DNA of 64,000 nucleotides from Streptomyces griseosporeus. GTDB taxonomy: Bacteria; Actinomycetota; Actinomycetes; Streptomycetales; Streptomycetaceae. The position numbers and the translations under genes are program-made. The notes under the pieces are model-generated. The model saw only the letters and a program-made list of their open reading frames with translations, was not told where the DNA came from and did not search any database. This document shows, in pieces, positions 59,982-64,000 of the stretch. The stretch covers positions 744,001-808,000 of the forward strand of contig NZ_BNBR01000001.1 in the NCBI RefSeq assembly GCF_014656055.1, written 5' to 3'. How positions within the stretch are numbered: position 1 is the first letter of the stretch; each line of letters starts with the position of its first letter.

Positions 59982-62126
59982 ATGGCCTTACCGCACAGAT
60001 CCCGCCGCGCCCGCGCCCGGCACCCCCGTCACCTCACCCGCACCGCCGCCGCCCTGGCCGCCGCGCTGGCCCTGCTGTCCCCGCTCGGCGCCGTCGGGAC
60101 CGCCGGAGTCGCGTCGGCCGCCTCGGCCGCCGGGCAGGAGACGCCCGCCGCGGACGTCGACGTCCAGGTCAACACGCAGGCGGCGCTGGGCCGCCTGTCC
60201 GGCACGGCGCGCGGCGTCAACGCCGCCGTCTGGGACGCGCACATGAACGACCCCGAGGTCGCCTCCCTCATGAAGGCGGCCGGCGTCGGGGCGATGCGGT
60301 ACCCGGGCGGCTCGTACGCCGACATCTACCACTGGGAGACGCACACCGCGCCCGGCGGGTACGTCGCCCCCGGCACCGGCTTCGACGCCTTCATGGGCAC
60401 GGTCCGCGCCACCGGGGCCCAGCCGATCCTGATCGCGAACTACGGCTCGGGCACGCCCGAGGAGGCGGCAGGCTGGGTCCGGTACGCGAACATCACCAAG
60501 GGCTACGGCGCGAAGCTCTGGGAGATCGGCAACGAGATCTACGGCAACGGCCACTACGGCAGCGGCTGGGAGCACGACGACCACGCCGACAAGAGCCCCC
60601 GGGAGTACGCCCGTCAGGTCCGCGCCTACGCCGCCGCCATGAAGGCCGTCGACCCGACCGTCAAGATCGGCGCGGTCCTCACCGCGCCGGGCAACTGGCC
60701 GGACGGCGTCGTCGGCGAGGGCGACGCCGGCGACTGGAACCACACCGTGCTCTCCGAAGTCACCGACGTCATCGACTTCGTGAGCGTCCACTGGTACGCG
60801 GGGGGCTCCGACACCAGCGCCGACGCCGCCCTGGACCGCCTGAGCAGGCTGCCCGGCGAACTGCGGGAGGTGCGCAACCAGCTCGACCGGTACGCGGGCG
60901 CCGACTCCCCGCGCATCGGCATCGCCCTCACCGAGGTCAACACCAACACCGGCGGCGCGCAGCTCACCGCGCGCCCCAACGGGCTGTTCGCCGCGGACGC
61001 GTTCATGACGGCGCTGGAGAACGGCGTGTTCAACGTCGACTGGTGGAACACCCACAACGGCGCGGACCGCATCACCACCGTCGACGGGGAGACCGACTAC
61101 GGCGACATGGGGATGCTCTCCAGCGGCGGATGCACCGGCACCGTCTGCGAGCCGGCGCCGAACACGCCGTTCCACCCGTACCACGGCATGAAGATGACCA
61201 GTGAACTCGGCTCCGCGGGCGACACGATGGTCGCCGCCGCCTCCTCCGCGCGGGACGTCTCCGCCCACGCCGTCCACCGCCGCGACGGGCGCCTGAGCGT
61301 GCTGCTCATCAACAAGAACCCCGACGCCGCGCGCAGCGTCGGCCTCACCTACGCGGGCTTCACCCCGTCCGCCGCCGCCCCCGAGGTCCGCCGCTACGCG
61401 CGCGGCGACACCGGCGTCACGGACGTCACCGGCAGCGGGGCGTCGGCGTCCCGGGTCACCGTGCCGCCGTACGGGATGATCACCGTCACGCTCGCCCCGC
61501 AGGCCGGCACCGGCACCTCGGCGGCCGGCACGCCGGGCACACCGCGGCTGGAGGCGGTGACGGACACCACCGCGCGGCTGTCCTGGGCGGGGGCGTCCGG
61601 CGCCGGCCGCTATCTGGTCCAGGAGCGCGACGGCGCGCACACGTGGGTGGTCGGCGAGAGCACGGGCACGTCGGTGACGCTGCGGAACCTGCCCGCGGGC
61701 AGTACCCACACGGTCAACGTGCTGGCGTCCGACGCCTCGGGGCGGTTCTCCGCCCCGTCGGATCCGCTGACCTTCACCACGGGCACGCCGTCCGACGCCG
61801 CCTGCGCGGTGACGTACCACCGCGACACGGGCTGGGGCAACGGCTTCGTGGCCACGGTCACCGTGCGGAACCTCTCGGCCGCCCCGATCACCGGCTGGAC
61901 CGTGGACTGGGACTGGCCGGTCGAGGGCCAGTCCGTGTCGTCCGGCTGGAACGCCTCGTTCGGCCAGACCGGCCGGCACGTCCGGGTCACCGCTCCGGAA
62001 GGCTCGGGGCCGCTGGCCGCCGACGGCGCGTCGACGGTGTCGTTCGGCTTCGTCGGCGCCAATGACGGACCCAACCCCGATCCGACGGCCTTCCGCCTCA
62101 ACGGGAGCGTCTGCTCCGGCGGTTGA
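59982..62126 (+). CDS. Secreted glycoside hydrolase with FN3 and CBM2 domains
   Basis: The 714-aa protein has a signal peptide (cleavage near VASAASAA). A catalytic TIM-barrel has YPGGSYADIYHWETHTAP, the acid/base glutamate LWEIGNEIYGN, VDVIDFVSVHWYAGG and the nucleophile region IALTEVNTN. A beta-sandwich, an FN3-like domain (TPRLEAVTDTTARLSW) and a CBM2 with CAVTYHRDTGWGNGF follow. The barrel resembles GH51/GH44-type arabinofuranosidases or endoglucanases, and I cannot fix the family. A perfect CebR box lies upstream. The GAGGAAGG site supports this start. Confidence 0.88.
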   Translation: MALPHRSRRARARHPRHLTRTAAALAAALALLSPLGAVGTAGVASAASAAGQETPAADVDVQVNTQAALGRLSGTARGVNAAVWDAHMNDPEVASLMKAAGVGAMRYPGGSYADIYHWETHTAPGGYVAPGTGFDAFMGTVRATGAQPILIANYGSGTPEEAAGWVRYANITKGYGAKLWEIGNEIYGNGHYGSGWEHDDHADKSPREYARQVRAYAAAMKAVDPTVKIGAVLTAPGNWPDGVVGEGDAGDWNHTVLSEVTDVIDFVSVHWYAGGSDTSADAALDRLSRLPGELREVRNQLDRYAGADSPRIGIALTEVNTNTGGAQLTARPNGLFAADAFMTALENGVFNVDWWNTHNGADRITTVDGETDYGDMGMLSSGGCTGTVCEPAPNTPFHPYHGMKMTSELGSAGDTMVAAASSARDVSAHAVHRRDGRLSVLLINKNPDAARSVGLTYAGFTPSAAAPEVRRYARGDTGVTDVTGSGASASRVTVPPYGMITVTLAPQAGTGTSAAGTPGTPRLEAVTDTTARLSWAGASGAGRYLVQERDGAHTWVVGESTGTSVTLRNLPAGSTHTVNVLASDASGRFSAPSDPLTFTTGTPSDAACAVTYHRDTGWGNGFVATVTVRNLSAAPITGWTVDWDWPVEGQSVSSGWNASFGQTGRHVRVTAPEGSGPLAADGASTVSFGFVGANDGPNPDPTAFRLNGSVCSGG

Positions 62127-62134
62127 CCGGTCCG

Positions 62135-62160
62135 CTGCCCCCGCCGCGCGGCGGGGGCAG
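62135..62160. terminator. Terminator after the glycoside hydrolase gene
   Basis: The arms CTGCCCCCGCCGC and GCGGCGGGGGCAG form a 26-bp perfect palindrome with no spacer, 9 bp after the stop. No T-run follows, a common form in Streptomyces. Confidence 0.75.
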
Positions 62161-62182
62161 TCCGCGCTCCTCGAAGAAAATA

Positions 62183-62209
62183 GTAGCCATGGCTACAGTA
62201 GCCATGTAC
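62183..62209. promoter_or_regulatory. Tandem MarR-type operators
   Basis: GTAGCCATGGCTAC is a perfect 14-bp palindrome (62183-62196). One base later GTAGCCATGTAC (62198-62209) repeats the left half. The pair ends 10 bp before the MarR ATG and overlaps where a promoter -10 would be, which suits autorepression. Confidence 0.75.
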
Positions 62210-62219
62210 TGTATCCGTC

Positions 62220-62735
62220 ATGAGCAGCAGCAAGGAAAGCGAAGGGGCCGAGCCCACCGCCGGGTATCTCGTCTGGCGCCTGTCGACCAAGGTGCGCGTC
62301 GCCGTCGACCGCGCGATGGCGCCTCTGGGGCTGACGCACGCGAAGTACGCCCTGGCGGCATCGCTGTACGGCATGCAGCGCGCCGGCGAGCGGCCCAGCC
62401 AGCGCCGGCTGGCCGACCACACGGGGCTGGAGCCGCTGTACGTGTCCAAGCTGGCCCGCGCCCTCGAAGGCGACGGGCTGCTGGAGCGCACCCGCGATCC
62501 GCAGGACCCGCGCGCCGTCCAGCTCGCGCTGACCGAGCGGGGCCAGGAGGCAACCCGGCGGGCGATCGAGGTCGTCCAGGAGCTGATGGCCGGGTGGCTG
62601 GAGCCGCTGGGCGGGCCCGACAGCCCGCGGACCCGCGAGTTCACGGCCACCCTGATGACGCTGCTCGACACCCCGCTCGCACCGCGCACCGCGTCCGATC
62701 CGTCCGTCTCCCCCATCACCGAGGAGCAGTCATGA
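62220..62735 (+). CDS. MarR-family transcriptional regulator
   Basis: The 171-aa protein has the winged-helix pattern RPSQRRLADHTGLEPLYVSKLARALEGDGLLERTRDPQDPRAVQLALTERGQE. The start at 62220 follows tandem palindromes that are probably its own operators. The stop overlaps the next gene's start by 4 bp (ATGA), and that gene also encodes a MarR-like protein. The effector is unknown. Confidence 0.9.
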   Translation: MSSSKESEGAEPTAGYLVWRLSTKVRVAVDRAMAPLGLTHAKYALAASLYGMQRAGERPSQRRLADHTGLEPLYVSKLARALEGDGLLERTRDPQDPRAVQLALTERGQEATRRAIEVVQELMAGWLEPLGGPDSPRTREFTATLMTLLDTPLAPRTASDPSVSPITEEQS

Positions 62736-63175
62736 CCACCACCGCACCCCTCGCCGACGCCCGCACCCTCGGCCTGGCCCACTACGCCGCCCGCGCCGTC
62801 CTGGAGAGCGTGCTGTCCCGCTACGACCTCACCTTCGCGCAGAACACCGCCCTCCGTTTCGCCGCTCTGGCGGACGGCCCGGTCACACGAGACGAGATCG
62901 CCGACGGCGTCACCGGCTCGATCAGGACCGGCACCGCCGAGGCGCACCGGCTCGTCGACGAGCTCCTCGCCGGGGGGTTCCTCGCCGCCGACGGACCGTC
63001 GCGGATCCGGCTGACCGCCTCCGGCCGCGCGGTGTACGACGCCTACTCCGCCGAGGTCCAGGAGATCTCGGCGCGGATCTGGGCGGGCCTCTCCCCGGAG
63101 GACCGCGCTGCCGCGGGCCGGGTGCTGGCCCATGTGACCGAGCGGGCCGAGGCCGAGCTGGCCGCCCGCGCCTAG
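62732..63175 (+). CDS. Second MarR-like winged-helix protein, coupled to the first
   Basis: The 147-aa protein has a shorter MarR-like fold: YDLTFAQNTALRFAALADGPVTRDEIADGVTGSIRTGTAEAHRLVDELLAGGFLAADGPSRIRLTASGRAVYDAY. It is coupled to the first regulator, so the two may form a heterodimer. The usual basic wing is weaker than in the first protein. It may bind DNA or act only as a partner. Confidence 0.8.
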   Translation: MTTTAPLADARTLGLAHYAARAVLESVLSRYDLTFAQNTALRFAALADGPVTRDEIADGVTGSIRTGTAEAHRLVDELLAGGFLAADGPSRIRLTASGRAVYDAYSAEVQEISARIWAGLSPEDRAAAGRVLAHVTERAEAELAARA

Positions 63176-63258
63176 AGCCACCCACTCCGACCCCCATCGG
63201 TAGTGGAATATTCAACAACCCGTCCCGGTTGTCGGCCTCGAAACGAAGGAGGCCCCGA

Positions 63259-63606
63259 GTGGACACGACGTACTACGGCCACGGAACACCGGCGGAGCGC
63301 TGGGAGCGCGCCCGGCTGTTCTTCGACGCCAAGGACTACGCCGCCGCGGCGCGCGTCCTGAGCGGGCTGGTCGAGGAGGTGCCGGAGCAGACCGGACCGC
63401 GGCTGCTGCTGGCCCGCGCCTACTACCACTCGGCCCAACTGAGCCGCGCCGAGTCCGAGTTGCGCGTCATCGTCGAGCGCGACCCGGTGGAGCACTACGC
63501 CCGGCTGATGCTGGGCCGCACGCTCCAGCGGCAGGGCCGCGCCGAGGAGGCGGAGCCGCACCTGCGGATCGCCTCGGCGCTCGCCGGGGACTTCGACCGC
63601 GACTGA
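63259..63606 (+). CDS. Tetratricopeptide repeat protein
   Basis: The 115-aa protein has about two to three TPR units: AERWERARLFFDAKDYAAAARVLSGLVEEVP, LLARAYYHSAQLSRAESELRVIVERDP and LMLGRTLQRQGRAEEAEPHLRIASAL. The GTG start has GAAGGAGG 6 nt upstream. It probably mediates protein contacts. An ACAACC-N6-GGTTGT inverted repeat lies upstream at 63215-63232. Confidence 0.87.
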   Translation: MDTTYYGHGTPAERWERARLFFDAKDYAAAARVLSGLVEEVPEQTGPRLLLARAYYHSAQLSRAESELRVIVERDPVEHYARLMLGRTLQRQGRAEEAEPHLRIASALAGDFDRD

Positions 63607-63649
63607 CATCGCGTCCGGACCGGGGCGCACGGCGTGGCATGCTGGCGTG

Positions 63650-64000
63650 ATGGCATCCGACCGTGAGCGTGCGCCCCTTGTCGAGCAGGTCGAGGAACTC
63701 CTCGCGGCCGGCGGCCCGTTGCCGATCGTCGCGGCCGGCGATCCGGTGCTGCGCCAGGGCACCGAGCCGTACGAGGGGCAGCTGGGCCCCGGCCTGCTCG
63801 CCCGGTTCGTGGCGGCACTGCGCACGACCATGCGGGCCGCGCCCGGCGTGGGCCTGGCCGCGCCGCAGGTCGGGGTGGCGCTGCGGATCGCGGTGCTGGA
63901 GGACCCGGCGCCGGTGCCCGATGAGGTGCGCGTGGCCCGCGGGCGGGTGCCGCTGCCGTTCCGGGTCCTGGTCAACCCGTCGTACGAGCCCGTGGGCCCC
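63650..64000 (+). CDS. Peptide deformylase, N-terminal part
   Basis: 117 codons are visible before the right edge. They include PIVAAGDPVLRQGTEPYEG and peptide deformylase motif I GVGLAAPQVGVALRIAV, followed by FRVLVNPSYEPVGP. The metal-binding motifs EGCLS and HExDH would lie beyond the window. It removes the formyl group from nascent proteins. The long N-terminal extension is typical of secondary Streptomyces deformylases. Confidence 0.9.
   Translation, partial: MASDRERAPLVEQVEELLAAGGPLPIVAAGDPVLRQGTEPYEGQLGPGLLARFVAALRTTMRAAPGVGLAAPQVGVALRIAVLEDPAPVPDEVRVARGRVPLPFRVLVNPSYEPVGP

Noticed and set aside
63215..63232. ACAACC-N6-GGTTGT repeat before the TPR gene, similar to the LysR-site candidate at 53634
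   Set aside because: The spacer differs (6 against 3), and half sites this short occur by chance, so a shared regulator is not supported.
1..64000. CRISPR arrays, tRNA or rRNA genes, insertion sequences
   Set aside because: No spaced identical repeats of CRISPR type, no cloverleaf or rRNA sequence, and no transposase motifs were seen in reading through the window.

Overview
This window reads as a chromosome segment of a Streptomyces-type actinomycete. It is very GC-rich throughout, uses many GTG starts with GGAGG ribosome sites, and packs genes with 4-bp ATGA/GTGA overlaps. Its gene families are typical of the group: an Hrd-type sigma factor, CebR-style TGGGAGCGCTCCCA boxes, an FxSxx-type RiPP locus, and two-domain universal stress proteins. 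No rRNA, tRNA, CRISPR array or transposase is visible.

Layout. 1-2.2 kb holds the end of a lactate-oxidation lutABC operon. 2.2-13.3 kb is mixed housekeeping and stress genes: an HxlR/NmrA pair, a MoxR-vWA pair, a threonine dehydratase with a PAS-type regulator, CBS, GlsB, flavodoxin and PEBP proteins, a phosphoribosyltransferase/hydrolase pair, and a cation:proton antiporter. 13.5-31.3 kb is the most unusual region. It is an FxSxx (cyclophane RiPP) locus with a precursor-like peptide, a radical SAM/SPASM maturase, an HExxH peptide-hydroxylase-like protein, an FxsT-type NTPase-TPR protein, two more P-loop ATPases, an alpha/beta hydrolase and a 1651-aa caspase-NTPase-WD40 protein. 31.5-40.5 kb carries a DUF6069 membrane protein, an acetyltransferase, a sigma factor, a beta-helix protein, an FAD oxidoreductase, a polysaccharide pyruvyl transferase and a secreted GDSL esterase with two CGAAASTTTCG operator-like palindromes. 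40.5-48.7 kb carries a molybdopterin oxidoreductase without its usual N-terminal Fe-S cysteines, a universal stress protein split by repeats, a lipase-like protein and small envelope proteins. 48.7-55.7 kb carries a PL11 rhamnogalacturonan lyase, a MalY-type lyase, a divergent MFS/LysR pair and a pirin. 55.8-58.0 kb is an arsenic-resistance locus in which the aquaporin gene has collapsed by an internal deletion. 58.2-64.0 kb carries small membrane proteins, a secreted CBM2 glycoside hydrolase behind a perfect CebR-type box, a coupled MarR pair, a TPR protein and the start of a peptide deformylase.

How the parts fit. I propose that the fxs island works as one signalling or conflict module. A short peptide would be cyclised and perhaps hydroxylated, and large NTPase sensors (FxsT, caspase-NACHT-WD40, the tandem ATPases) would respond, with a caspase-like protease as effector. 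This is inference from gene order and domain content. A second recurring theme is in-frame, low-complexity tandem-repeat insertion within otherwise conserved domains (FxsT, the HExxH protein, WD40 blade 1, the universal stress protein), together with a repeat-rich antiporter tail.
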